From Monosiga brevicollis MX1 (taxonomy: Eukaryota; Opisthokonta; Choanoflagellata; Craspedida; Salpingoecidae): 61,560 nucleotides of DNA. Under the pieces are notes generated by a model that was not told the DNA's origin, searched no databases, and saw only the letters and a list, made by a program, of their open reading frames with translations. The stretch covers positions 104,232 to 165,791 of the forward strand of contig NW_001865089.1 in the NCBI RefSeq assembly GCF_000002865.3, written 5' to 3'. Each line of letters begins with the position of its first letter. Position 1 is the first letter of the stretch. Shown here one piece after another: positions 12,248-23,101 of the stretch. A program made the translations under genes and the position numbers.

Positions 12248-14016
12248 ATGTCTAGCAAGAACTATGATACTCTCGAGAAGGCCACGATTCGCCGTTTGGC
12301 GGTGAAGAAGTACTGGGCCGTGTTTGAACAGGTGTTGTTGCGTTTGCTTGATTCGACTCGCCCCGATCAGTATGATTGGGCTTGGCGTTTGGCTAGCGTG
12401 ATCGCAGCAGAGCAGGCATCTCGAATATCGCTGAGAGATTTTGAGACCATACGACCGAGGATTGTTGCCACTTTTCGCGGTCAGCATTTGCCCGCAGCCC
12501 TCCACGACATGGACCGATTCCGATCCCTGTTTGCATTTCATTCTTTGGCTGCGATACACGAGGCTGTTGAGGCAATGGAAGACGCCGCACAATCCCCTCT
12601 TGTTGAAGCGTATGTTATCACCCTGTCTGCACGTTCCTCGATATCATATCTGCTTAAAACTTCGATATCATGCAATGATGTCTTTCGTGGTTGTGGCTGC
12701 TCCACCATAGGTATCAATCTGCTATGCGTGCCAGAAAGCAGCGTCCACTCCCTTTTAATGTCGCTTTACAATGCACCCTTGCATACAACACGAGTTGTGA
12801 GCGGACATACCGCGATATCGTGGAACTGATGGGGCTTGTTGTGAGTGAAGTGGTTGTCAGTGCGTGCGTAGCGAGCATTGAGGATGCCGTTGCCACCGCT
12901 TTCAAACCGCTAGTCTTATGGCATCCTTGGCTGACGATGCATGAGTATGTTGCGTGGAGTGCAAGACACATCGAGGCATACCAGGGCAAAGGTGTTGGCC
13001 ATTTCCTCGCTCCCCGACTACGCGCAGAACCCGATTGCCCGCCACGCATCGCTGCCTTTGTCGACGGAACCGTGTATCCGATCTTCAGGCCCAGTGGTCG
13101 CAACCGTAACCAGCGGGTGAACTACGACGGCAATCATCGTGTGTGTACCGTTGTTGTGTTGATTTCAGCTTTGGGCTGAATCTCATTGATGAACGCGTCT
13201 TGTTGTGTTTCATCTTTGATACGAACCAGATGCATGCGCTCAAAGGCCAGATTATCACTGACGCTAGTGGCCTTGGGGTCAGCGTCCACGGCCCATATCC
13301 TGGGACTGTCAACGACAAGTAAGGTTATTCGCATTCTCCCTACAATACACGTCCAATATGATTCAAATTATCATCTTTGTTAATTCACATTTTAGGAAGA
13401 TGATACGTCTGAGTCGCACGCTTGAACTGGTCCAGGAACATTGGCCGGCCCATCATGTGCTTCTTGGAGACTGCGGCTATACGCACACTCCAACTCGCGG
13501 GCTTGTAATCGCAAACCCATCGTCGAATGCCGACTGCCACGTGCGCTCTAATCTTGTCTTGAGCGCTGTCCTCTATCGAGTACCCTTGCTCACTTGATTT
13601 GAGTTTCGCAGGACTATGAGCGTCAAGCCAAGGCTGTCCGTGTCAGCGTTGAGCACATCATTGGAGCAGATGGATACGGTTCGAACCAATCCTGCTTGCC
13701 TGAAATCGTAGCTTTGAGTTCAATGCTCATGCTTTCCTATGTGACGATTGTATCAACAATGCATTCAGGTGTCAAGTTCTTCTTCCGACGCTTGAGAAGC
13801 AAATCATGCGGCATCGCACAGTCAGATCTGAACAATCGGTTTATTTTCATTCACTTGATGCACAACCTGGTCATATTACAACGATGGAAAACTGGAGTGG
13901 TGAATATGACAGCGGATCGATTTCAGGTTGCCAACGGCCCAACGATGCAAGAATATCTCACAGGCTCATGGCCGACGAGCATGTGTGGCCCCCGGCCCTT
14001 GAGCCATGACTCATAA
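12248..14016 (+). CDS. PIF/Harbinger-like DDE transposase, intact, six exons
   Basis: Predicted DDE transposase, or a domesticated HARBI1-like nuclease. Exons: 12248-12609, 12711-13140, 13230-13318, 13396-13540, 13612-13678, 13769-14016; every phase matches (446 residues, no internal stop). The fold is of the DDE_Tnp_4 type. The first aspartate is in FVDGTVYPI and is followed by NYDGNHR and MHALKGQII. The second is in LLGDCGYT, and the glutamate is in VEHIIG. A YPGTVND motif and a C-terminal helix (DLNNRFIFIHLMHNLV) are also family-like. The start was chosen because it is the first ATG in the frame that splices correctly. A convergent gene ends 87 bases downstream. Five introns are unusual for a young transposon. 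I found no terminal inverted repeats by eye. Confidence 0.85.
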
Positions 14017-14103
14017 ATTCACTACTTTGTCTTGATCAGACACCGTCATTCATATGACATGCTTCATTTGAATTGATTATGCTATGTCCAGGCTGCCCCC
14101 ACT

Positions 14104-16152
14104 TTATTTGGTGATCATTTGTCCAATGTCACCCCCGATGCGAAAATACACGTTTCGTGTTGGGGAGGAAGGGGTGGGTGGCGATGGACCTCCCGATGCG
14201 GATGCCACAGTCGGCGGCGCAAGGGTTTTGCAAACCGCCAAAACCTCTTTCATCATCTCGGCTTGCGCTACGCTCTGCTGCTTCATCATCTCGGCTTGCG
14301 CTACGCCCTGCTGCTTCATCATCTCGGCTTGCGCTACGCTCTGCTGCTTGATCACCTTCATCGCCTCGCGCAGAAGTGCTCGGTCTTTTTTGGAGCGTCG
14401 TCGATCTTTTTTTCGACGGCGCGCGTCCTGAGCCTCCCGGTCACGCGCATGTGCCTCGCCGTAATCTTTGAAATCCTGCAAAACACGCTTGATTGGGATA
14501 GGCAAGTCGCCGTTGTTCTCATCCAAAAAGTCGATATCTACAACCAGTTCAGATCACATTATTAGACGCCTACGACGGCTTGTCACAATGTGACAGACGC
14601 ATGGGAAGCCTGCATCGCACCAATACTATCGCGTTTGGCACGCGAGCGAGACTTGACCCGCCGCCTAGTTTTTTTTGATTGGCCATCGTTGAGTACTGGG
14701 ACTTCGCTGTCGGTGTGCCCCGAATCAGACAGATCGGCTTGAAGACAGAACAGCAAAGCTTTCTCAGGGATGGAATTTGCCATGATGGTGCCTTGCTCTG
14801 CATTTGCCCGGTATTTTTTGAGCGCACCGATGGATACGCCATGTAATACGGCGTTTCGCATGCGTCGCATGGACTCCCATGTTTTGGAATAATGGCTCAG
14901 CTACAAAGCAACAACAAAAATTAGCTTGTCACGTGCATGTGATTCCATTATGATATTGCGGTTGGCCGAGCATCATCTTACATGTATCCAAATAGCAGCT
15001 GGCTGGTAACCAGATGTGCCTTGTTCGCCAGGTTCACAATTTTCAGGGAAATCCTCCGAAAACCAATCCAATAGAGAACCAAGTGTTGCGAACAAGACCT
15101 TCAAAATCCGGTTTGAGGTCTGATTATTGCGCGACAAGTGCATGGAGATGGACAACATATCTGCCCGCACCGACTTCAGGTGCAGATACGTGCTGGCGAT
15201 CATGGCCTCTGCGAAAAACAACAACTCGGCTGCTTCTTCCGCAGGCCCCAGTCCAGGCGCGGGAGGCCGCCCCAGTTCGTGTTGTTTCTCACCCGAAAAA
15301 GCAGCTCGGAGCTTATTCACGAAAGGGCGCAGACTACAGCGTGCGACATGGGAAGAAAAATAAGACTTGCTCGTGTTTATGCCAGCAGCGACGATCAAAC
15401 AAACCTGGAGCCGAGGCAAGTCAGAAAAGCACAGATCTGGAGGTGTCGCTGTGCGTAGATGATTTCGCCTTTCTCGGCAATATCCTTTGAAGGCACCTTG
15501 CGCACGAGGCCAACTTCTTGACCTTGTCCGTTGTCGACCCGCTTATCACATGTATACCGCTCTCGACACAGGGCGAAAAGACGTTCGTCGCCAGGACTAC
15601 ACCGAGGATAATAAACACAAGGTCAGACATCAAGACATATCATCAGAATGCAAAAACTGCATGTACCTCGTTTGATATCTTGCGAGTGTATCTGCTAGGC
15701 TCGGATCGAGACCCCGAAAACGCGAATAACCTGGTCCCAAGGGTATCTTGAGACGGGCACGACGTCCTTCCTCATTGTTCGATGCCCACATCGCAAGCTT
15801 GAACTCGTCTGCAATCCGAACGATATGAAATACCGCCGAGATAAATGCTTGCTCCCGAAGCGCCGTGGCGTTCGGAGCAGAAGGGATACAGACATCGTCC
15901 GGAAAAGGGAACACGACGAAGAAATCCTATGTGCCGAGGGCATATGAGGAACCACAGGGAGAAGCGATCTCTCATTATGTTGCACACATCTAACATAACA
16001 GGGTCGATTGCGGTTGAGCACTCGCGCAGACACGAAACCGAAGACTCTCGACTCACGTTCGAGACACATCCAGTGGCCTCCAGGAGAGCCATCATAACGG
16101 TCAAATGCACAAAACATATGTTTGCAATTGGACATGAGGGCAGAGAGAACAC
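14104..16152 (-). CDS. Multi-exon protein of unknown function, convergent with the transposase
   Basis: I do not recognise the family. Exon 1 (16152-16057) ends at a GTGAGT donor in phase 0; exon 2 starts at 15926 and contains FPFPDDVCIPSAPNA. Exon 3 includes PGDERLFALCRERYTCDKR and a Cys-rich end. A later exon (about 15380-14983) encodes an alanine-rich helical segment ending PAAIWIHV; another (about 14870) holds the basic stretch KKTRRRVKSRSRAKRD. The last exon (about 14526-14104) encodes a charged coiled coil with three copies of an 11-residue repeat (KQQSVAQAEMM). Middle junctions are partly unresolved. Harbinger elements usually carry a second DNA-binding ORF beside the transposase, so this could be that partner, but I see no clear Myb/SANT motif. 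It could equally be a host gene. Confidence 0.6.
14255..14355 (-). repeat. 33-base tandem repeat (three copies) inside the coding region
   Basis: Three near-identical 33-base units encode successive KQQSVAQAEMM-type repeats in the last exon of the 14104-16152 gene. Because the unit is a multiple of three, the frame is kept and a coiled coil is extended. Confidence 0.85.
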
Positions 16153-16408
16153 ATGTTCACACCGGTGAAACTTATCATCTCAATTTTATCTCCTCCGCAG
16201 GAACAAAACGAGTTAAGACAACAAAATTGTGACATTTGTCTTATCTCCTTCAAAACTATCATTTCCGTAGGAGTCTAATCTCCTAAATCTCTCTCGTTTG
16301 AAAGTAAAATACTTACCTCTATACAATGTCATCTTTTTCTTGTTATTATCTTACATTTTATGTCATCTTTTTCAGAGTTGTTGAATTTTATCATTTTGCT
16401 CGTATGAC

Positions 16409-18705
16409 ATGATTGCGAATTCATGCAACCACACACACCCCTGCTTGCCCCCTGCCTCACATGCACTCCCTCGCCCTGCTTGCCGCTTCCGCTTCCCCAC
16501 ACATGGCCTCGGACCTCACCTGCTTCATGCTCTAGTCGTGTCTAAGATACCCATGCCTAGTATTTGTCTGATGCCCAGTTCCTCATGCTCATTGTTTCAT
16601 ACCCCGTATCTCCTGCCACGTACCTGTTCCTTGGCATCGGAATCGTCAAGTTGCACGTCTCACGGTCGGGCTTTTCCAAAAGTCGCCGTCATGCGCCCGA
16701 CGCCGGCGCCTCTTACGCATGTGAGCGTGATCCGCCACATGTTACACCCACGCTTTTGCACTGCGGGTTTGACAGAGAATGACCGCGAACGGGTCAAAGG
16801 CTTGGTTGTGCTTGGAACCGCCCAGCGGCCCATCCGTGGCCAGCTGAAGGAGGTGTTGTTGCTGGTCCATGGATCGGTCGATGACGAGCTGTACACGCTC
16901 AGGTGGTGCATCGAGACTTCTCCCGCCCCTCAGGAAACGTTGACCCGCGCCCGCGCCCTACTCAGCTCGCAACCCAACCCGGCCGGCTTGGAACCAGCCG
17001 CTGGCAGCATCGCCGTTGAAGACCCTGATGCGGCCCCGCCATTGGTTGCACGCGTCAAGCCACCGCGGCACCGACTGGCCCCTATGTCGGTCGGCGAACT
17101 GGACTTTGACGTGGCAACGGATGAGGAAGAGGACAGCGCCACTTGGGCTCCAATGGATGGGGCACCAGCCGTTTTTGAGGCTTGGGGGAGTGCGACCATC
17201 GACCCTGGCCACGAAAGGGCAAATTTTAAAGCACGTGCTCCGCAACTTGATGACGCCTTTGCGCTTGATGCCTGTGACCCTGGCCACGTCTTCTTGCACT
17301 TCCTCCCCCCGCGAATCCTTGAAAACATGCTTCGTGGGAGCTCAGTCGCTTCCTTATCCAAGGAGGAACTGCTCGGATTCTTTGGCTTGCAGCTGCTCGG
17401 CGCCAATCACGCTCGGGCGACCGAGGATCTGTTCAAGCCGTCGCAGTCGCAGTTTGACGTCTTTCCGGACTTTTCCTCCATCATGAGCCAACACCGCTTC
17501 CGCGAGATTGCCAAAGGCCTTCGCCTCACTGACACCAAGCCTCGGGGCGGAGCCGACCCTTTCCACGCCGTGCGGGAGATGGCCGAAGCTTTCAACGATC
17601 ACATGGCTAAGAGTAGTGTATTCCGACCGTCTTCACTCGTGTGCCTGGACGAGTCCATGGTCACGCATCACCAGGAGGAGGACCCAGGCTTTGTCTTCAT
17701 TGGGCGCAAACCCCATCCGGTCGGCAATGAGTACCATGCCATCTGCGATGCCGAGACCGGGATCGTCTATCGCATTGAGATGGTGGAGGGCAAGGCTCGC
17801 CCACGACAGCTCCCACTGAAATATGCAGAGCACGGGCAGACCGGTGGCCTCATCCTGCGCATGACAGAGACCAGCGTAGGCATGGGCCGCGTTGTCGTCA
17901 TGGACAGCGCCTTTTGTGAGCTGCAACCGCTGGTTGAGCTGCGCAATCGGGGTACGTTTGCGGTCACAGTTGCTGAGAAGCGGCACGACTGGCCCAGGCA
18001 TGTCCCTGGCGATAATGTCCAGGCCCACATGGCCGACAAGCCGGTGGGGCAGCTGCATGGGCGCCGTGGGAGCCTCGATGGTGTTCCCATGTGCCTTTTT
18101 GCCGTCAATCATCAAAAGTATGTCTTGCTCATGATATCGTCCTATGGAAACACGGACCAGAGCGCAAGGGTCGCGTGGATCGGGACATAATTTCCTACCA
18201 CCGCAACCAGCCCCTCGATGACTACTATAACGGGCGCCACGCCGTGCACGATCACAATCAGCTGCGTCAGTGCCAGAAACGAGATCTGGAGATGGCCTGG
18301 GACAGTAAGTTTTGGGACATCGACCAACTAGTGTTCGTGGTCTCGACAACCTTGGTGAACACGCTCTTGTGGTACAACCGTCGCTATTTGGCTCCGCGCG
18401 GCCGCCAGCCCTTGTCACTAAGTGAGTTGCGGAGCAAAGTTGGCGAGCACCTTGTGCAAATGCTCGTCAACAGCCGCCCCGGCATGTCCCCGGCCTTGTG
18501 CCAACCCCACGCCCAAACCGGAACGCTTCATCGACTTATCAGCATTCCGCCATACCAAGGCTCGCGCCCAGGAAAACGCGTCAAGGCCAGGTACCAAGCC
18601 GTGCGCTGCCGTGGTGAAAACTGTCATAAAATGGTGCGCAAGTATTGTCTGTGTTCGCCTGTCCTCTTCCTCTGCATCGAGTGTTTCGCCCTGCACATTC
18701 AATAG
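16409..18705 (+). CDS. piggyBac-like transposase with one frame break
   Basis: DDE_Tnp_1_7-type transposase. An acidic N-terminal region (about residues 215-260) is followed by FLHFLPPRILENML and KEELLGFFGLQLLGA. The catalytic core has DESM (in SSLVCLDESMVTHH) and MDSAFC, then KYVLLMISSYG. The frame then breaks near 18110-18170. It continues one frame over with GRVDRDIISYHR, a YYNGRHAVHDHNQLRQ box matching the family's YN..MGGVD..DQL region, and a Cys-rich C-terminal finger (RCRGENCHKMV ... CIECFALH). The true start is unclear: the first 110 or so residues from 16409 look low-complexity, and a start near 16690 is as likely. The break could be a real frameshift or a very short unrecognised intron. 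Terminal repeats were not found. Confidence 0.8.
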
Positions 18706-19408
18706 GTCGCCAGCGAGCAATAAAAAAAATTCATTTTCTCGATTTATGGTTTTTTTTCTCATTCTCGATCGACATCCTCTCTGGGACCCTGCTTTGCCTG
18801 CTTGGCGAGATAACCCCTTGTACAATGAGGAAGGTGGGGGTTTATGAAAAGCAAGAATTCCTCTGAGCTAACGCCCCTTCACAACATTGAATATATTTGA
18901 CGACGTTTGTCTCTTCAAGTCTTTTTTTTTTTTTTTTTTTTTTTTAATTGTTTCAGGGACAAGGACTCGGTCCTCTCTCGGAATTGAGCGGGTTGTCTGT
19001 TGCTGTAAGGCGATCGATCTAAAGTGAGGTGCTCAGGCTGTCCTAATGATGCCTTTGTTCTTCTGAGCGAGGTTTTCGCAACCCTTTTCGCACGTCGCAA
19101 ACGTGTCTCAATTCTGCGGTACAACGCCTACAACGTGATTGCTCACAAAAGTTGTCATGCAACCGGAACAATTTTCCACTTTCAAGCGTTCAAACGAGCG
19201 AGAGGATGCGAGTCGTATAGGGAGAGGAGGAGTCGCTCCAACACGTCGCTCAAACCTGACCCACCGCACTGCGGCAGGCCTTTTAAAAATAAGGCACAGC
19301 CCTAAAATTATGCTTTCGTTACATTTTCACGTTTTTGGAGGTTCTGTCACAACGAGCCGGCGCACTGGTGAGGCAATTTCAGCCTCTGGGAGCATCGTGA
19401 CACCGTGG
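18706..19408. other. Spacer between piggyBac-like gene and GT25 gene
   Basis: Contains an AATAAA-type polyadenylation word at about 18718 just after the transposase stop, a T homopolymer at 18921-18945, and a TTAA at its end. The frames here are short and do not look like protein. It is the shared 3' flank of two convergent genes. Confidence 0.5.
18921..18945. repeat. T homopolymer followed by TTAA
   Basis: About 25 T bases ending in TTAATTG. TTAA is the known target duplication of piggyBac elements, but I could not find a matching TTAA and inverted repeat on the other side, so this is only a possible element edge. Confidence 0.5.
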
Positions 19409-22113
19409 CTATGCTTTGCTCGATACATACCGGATCGATGGAAACCGAGAATTGAATTCCAGCTGCAGGTCGTGACCAGCGCAGAAAACTTTGAACTCTT
19501 GCAAAAACTGTTCGTTAATCAACGTTTGCGAGAGGTCGCGTCGGATGGGCAAGAGGTACTGAAACAAGCGACCCACGGCCTTGGAATTGACCAGATATGC
19601 CATGGGCGAAATGTTGCACTGCATCAGGCAACGGTGTCGCAAGCATGCATCAATGGTCAGACTGAACTCGACGCACCCAGCAAATCAAAGGAAAAAAAAG
19701 CTGCTGAGAAACATACGCTTCTTGCCAAACAAACCTCGGCGCGCGGTGCGGGCACTGGATAGGCGCTCGATGTGGGCGGCTTGGTGCACGCCGCTGCACA
19801 GTGGAACGAAAACAGGTCCCAGTCAGACCGTCCCAGGCGTTCCAGGGCTCGCTCAAGAAGTGTCGGAAAATTCGGTGGCAAAATGGCATCATCTTCAAAC
19901 ACGGCGTGGGCCACAATCTCGCCATTTGATGCGGGTAGTTTGTGCAGTTTCTCGTGCAATAGCATGTGGGACAGCGTGCGACCCACATCGCCACGTTGGC
20001 GGCTCGTCAAGGGCACTGTCAAGATCAGAAGTAGCAGCAAACACCCCACAACGTTAGATGATTCGGCGATGGCATTGGCCATGGCACACACGCGGAGAAG
20101 GCTTCGTACCCGCCACAACGTTGCGTTCAAAGAGTTTGTCCATCATCAAGGAGCTACCATCCGTACCTACATGCCAAAACATGCTGATGCCGGCCTGATA
20201 ATTGATGGATGAGGGCTGTCTTGCAGAGCCAAGTCAGGAGCAATTCAAAGTAAAAACAGGAGTGCCAGATCATGACGCGCACCTGGCGAAGGTTGGCTTC
20301 AAAGGCGGCGCGACGTTCTTCGTCAGATTGTAGGCCGATGAAACTCAAGGTCACCTGACCGCTTGTTACGGGCCATGCCGATGACTGTAGATCAGCACTG
20401 AACATGGAGGCTGGTGAAAAGACATAGGGCACAAAACAAATCGGCAAGGGTTAACCTCATGCGTAACTAAAGGCGATAGGGGGGCGGGGGGGACCTCGGA
20501 TGCAAGCACAGAAAAAGGTCAAATAAACATGCTTGCAAGTCGTACTAGATGAGGTCTCGGCGGGTTCAGCTGCGTCAGAGGCCGACTGTAAGCTTGGCGG
20601 CACAGGTGGTGCGGCGATGGAGGGCTCGGTCTTGGCGGAGGCGGGCTCAGCCTGAGAGGGTATAGCTACAGAAGGGTCGGCGACGGGTTCTGGGGAGGCG
20701 CGTTCGATCGTGGGCTCTGTTTGGGGCTCTGGCAAGACGGCCAAATCAAATTCAACATCCGAATCGCGGCCATGAGCCATTGTAAAGTCCACTGGAGGCT
20801 CGTTGGCGGCAAGGGGGTGCAGGGCGTAGACTTGGTCCCACTGGCGCATGGCCTTGAGCAGCATGATGTCGGGACTCTAGGGAACAGCATGCGCGTGTGT
20901 GAGGACGGAGACATGGGGGGACTAGGCAAACGTTCAGAAGCTGTGTACCCACATAGCGAAAGCCTTTTTTGGAGACAAGCTGCACCAGACTTTGAGCCGC
21001 ACGGCTTGAGAGAATGTAGGCGCAGGGACGGTAGTGGAAAGCGCGGGTGGGGGTGGTGGCGTCGCCTTGGTCCAGCTCGGGGTCCCAATCGGCGTGAAAG
21101 AGCGTGGTCGGCTCGTGCAAGTTGAAGTGGCGCGAGACACGACGAAGGGTGCTGGCTTGACTGTAGTAGGCTCGGTTGCCAGAGGAGAGGCCACCGAGGA
21201 AGACAACATCCGCGTCTGACGGAAAGGCATGCTGAATTTGTGCGTTCCAGCGCGCCACAAAATCATGGGCTAGTTGGACGTCATCTTCAAGAATAAGGTG
21301 GTATTGCTGCTCGCTCGTGGCAATGTGGCGCCAGAGAGTAAAGTGGGAGAGGGCCTTGGCGATGACGGCACGGCGAGAGTGGAAGCGGTTGCCGGCAAAA
21401 AGACGGCGTAGGCTTTGGCTCCAGGCCAGTTCACGCTTATCAAAGGCGGAAAAGATGTGAATGCTGTCTGGGTCGACGTTGGAGCGCTGCAAAAAGCCGT
21501 GCAAACGGTCAGGGCGACGGCGCAGGTTGATTACATAAACGCCATCAATGCCTTCCAAGAGTGGGCGCTGGGGAAAATAGGTCAAGTACTTGCTGACGTC
21601 TGAAGCGCCGAACCCATCAAGCGCGTGAGGTATCGGCTCGGTCACGGGCTCCAATCAGGTCTTGGTCAGAGCCAGGCAGCAACAGGCTGAGCCAGTCAGG
21701 CTCAAGCTCGGCCTGGAGCTGCCCGGCCGTTTCCATTCCCTGATCAAGGCCGGGGGAGGGACAAGACAGAGACGCGGGGCGGGCAAGTATCAACGTGTGT
21801 ACGTACGAGGCTGCCAGGGGCGGGCACAGAGAATGTTGTACACGTTGGGCAGGCACGGGCCAATACAGGCCTGCACGTCGTCGTGCTTGAGGATGCAATC
21901 ACACTGCACGGCATTTCCACCGCCCCGCGCGGCCACACAAGCCAGAAACGAGTCGCTGGCCTTGGCACACTGTGTCACTGTCTCAACCACAGTGTTGTTG
22001 GGGCACAGCGCTTCATTGTGTCCCTGAGCTGACAACTCGCTCCCCGCCACCCACCCCACCCAGGCCAGTAGCAGCCACATCCCCCTCACCCAGCCCACAC
22101 CTCCAGATCGCAT
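19409..22113 (-). CDS. Secretory GT25-type glycosyltransferase, two domains, seven exons
   Basis: Resembles collagen/LPS glycosyltransferases of family GT25, acting in the ER or Golgi lumen. Exons: 22113-21807, 21599-20932, 20876-20546, 20410-20283, 20194-20110, 20015-19735, 19618-19409; phases agree (669 residues). The N-terminus has a signal peptide (WLLLAWVGWVAG) and a short Cys-rich module of about 65 residues. Domain 1 starts GVYVINLRRRPDRL and has the acidic metal site LILEDDVQL. A Pro/Glu-rich linker (about residues 360-430) follows. Domain 2 starts VTLSFIGLQSDEERR, has AGISMFWHVGTDG and VFEDDAILPPNF, and ends SIRYVSSKA without a KDEL-type signal. The least certain junction is exon 1 to exon 2: an alternative coding-looking frame lies in that intron near 21640-21740. 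The acceptor sugar and substrate cannot be told. Confidence 0.85.
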
Positions 22114-23101
22114 CGTGCCTGTCGTCAACGCGCCCGTCCACTATCGATCGCTCAGGGCGCGCGCACACACACACTCCACACACTCCGCGCGCGCTCTCTC
22201 TCGCTCACACACTAAAAAGTTGAAAAATACATGGCCGTTTTTGCCCAGAATAGAATGAGCTTTTTGACCCCTTGAGAATGGATTCTGAGGGGGTCGGCAA
22301 AAACACAAGAATGAGTTTTCGAAAATTTCCAATTTCTCCTTCCGAATGAGAAAATGATCGCATTTGCAAGGGAAAAAACCAGCACCATAAAAAGTGGCGC
22401 TAGTTTTTTTTTGGGAATAAGAAATCGAATTTGGAATCAGTTTGACACCACTCAAACGCAGAAACACAATGTCATTCTCATTCTTGGGTTGGCAAAAACG
22501 GCCCATTACATGTAAATTTCGAAAGAGATGTTACCATTTGTTCATTCAACTTCTACTACTACGGGTGGTAAACTGATTTAAAATCCCTTCCCCTCTCCCT
22601 CTCCTTGTTCAACGATTGCGCGCTATCTCCCTCGGCATGTCTCTGTCTCTCACTGGCATTGTTAACGATCAGGACAGGTCGGGCAGAGGGGCAGGCAGAT
22701 CGACATGTGACGTGAGCTCGGCCCTAAGGGGGTGATGATCTCAGCCCCAAAGGGTTTGTGACCTCAGGCCTAAGAAAAGCACTGCCCCAAAGAGTTCATG
22801 GGCAATCGGTAGGCAGTTGGTCACAGAAAGAAAGAGAAACAGGGGGAGGATAGAGACACTGTGATGTCACAGGGACGGGGAGAGGTATTGCGTAGGAAGC
22901 TTTGATTGATGATTTCAGAACGGCCATCTCGTTATAGGCGGGCAGAGGTCCTCACCCGTGGCCCATTTGCCCAGCGCTCGCCCTGGGTCTGTCAAATTTA
23001 ATAAGATGCTGTTGAATTCATGCACAGGTTTATACACGAGCACGTCCAAGACCGAACAAGCACAGCATTGATTGGTGGCCCACAAATCCTGCGGTTGGGT
23101 T
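22114..23101. other. Spacer between GT25 gene and LamG gene
   Basis: The first 110 bases upstream of the GT25 start are CA/CG/CT-rich simple sequence (about 22150-22212). The rest is unique, with short GGCCTAAG-like words near 22730-22770, and no protein-like frame on either strand. Confidence 0.5.

Noticed and set aside
21617-21898. An extra exon (ETAGQLQAELEPDW) in the first intron of the GT25 gene.
   Set aside because: No donor and acceptor pair gives the right phase on both sides; direct splicing from 21807 to 21599 does.
22700-22800. Possible short palindromes or a regulatory array in GGCCTAAG-like words.
   Set aside because: Spacing is irregular and copies are few; no CRISPR-like or operator-like structure is supported.
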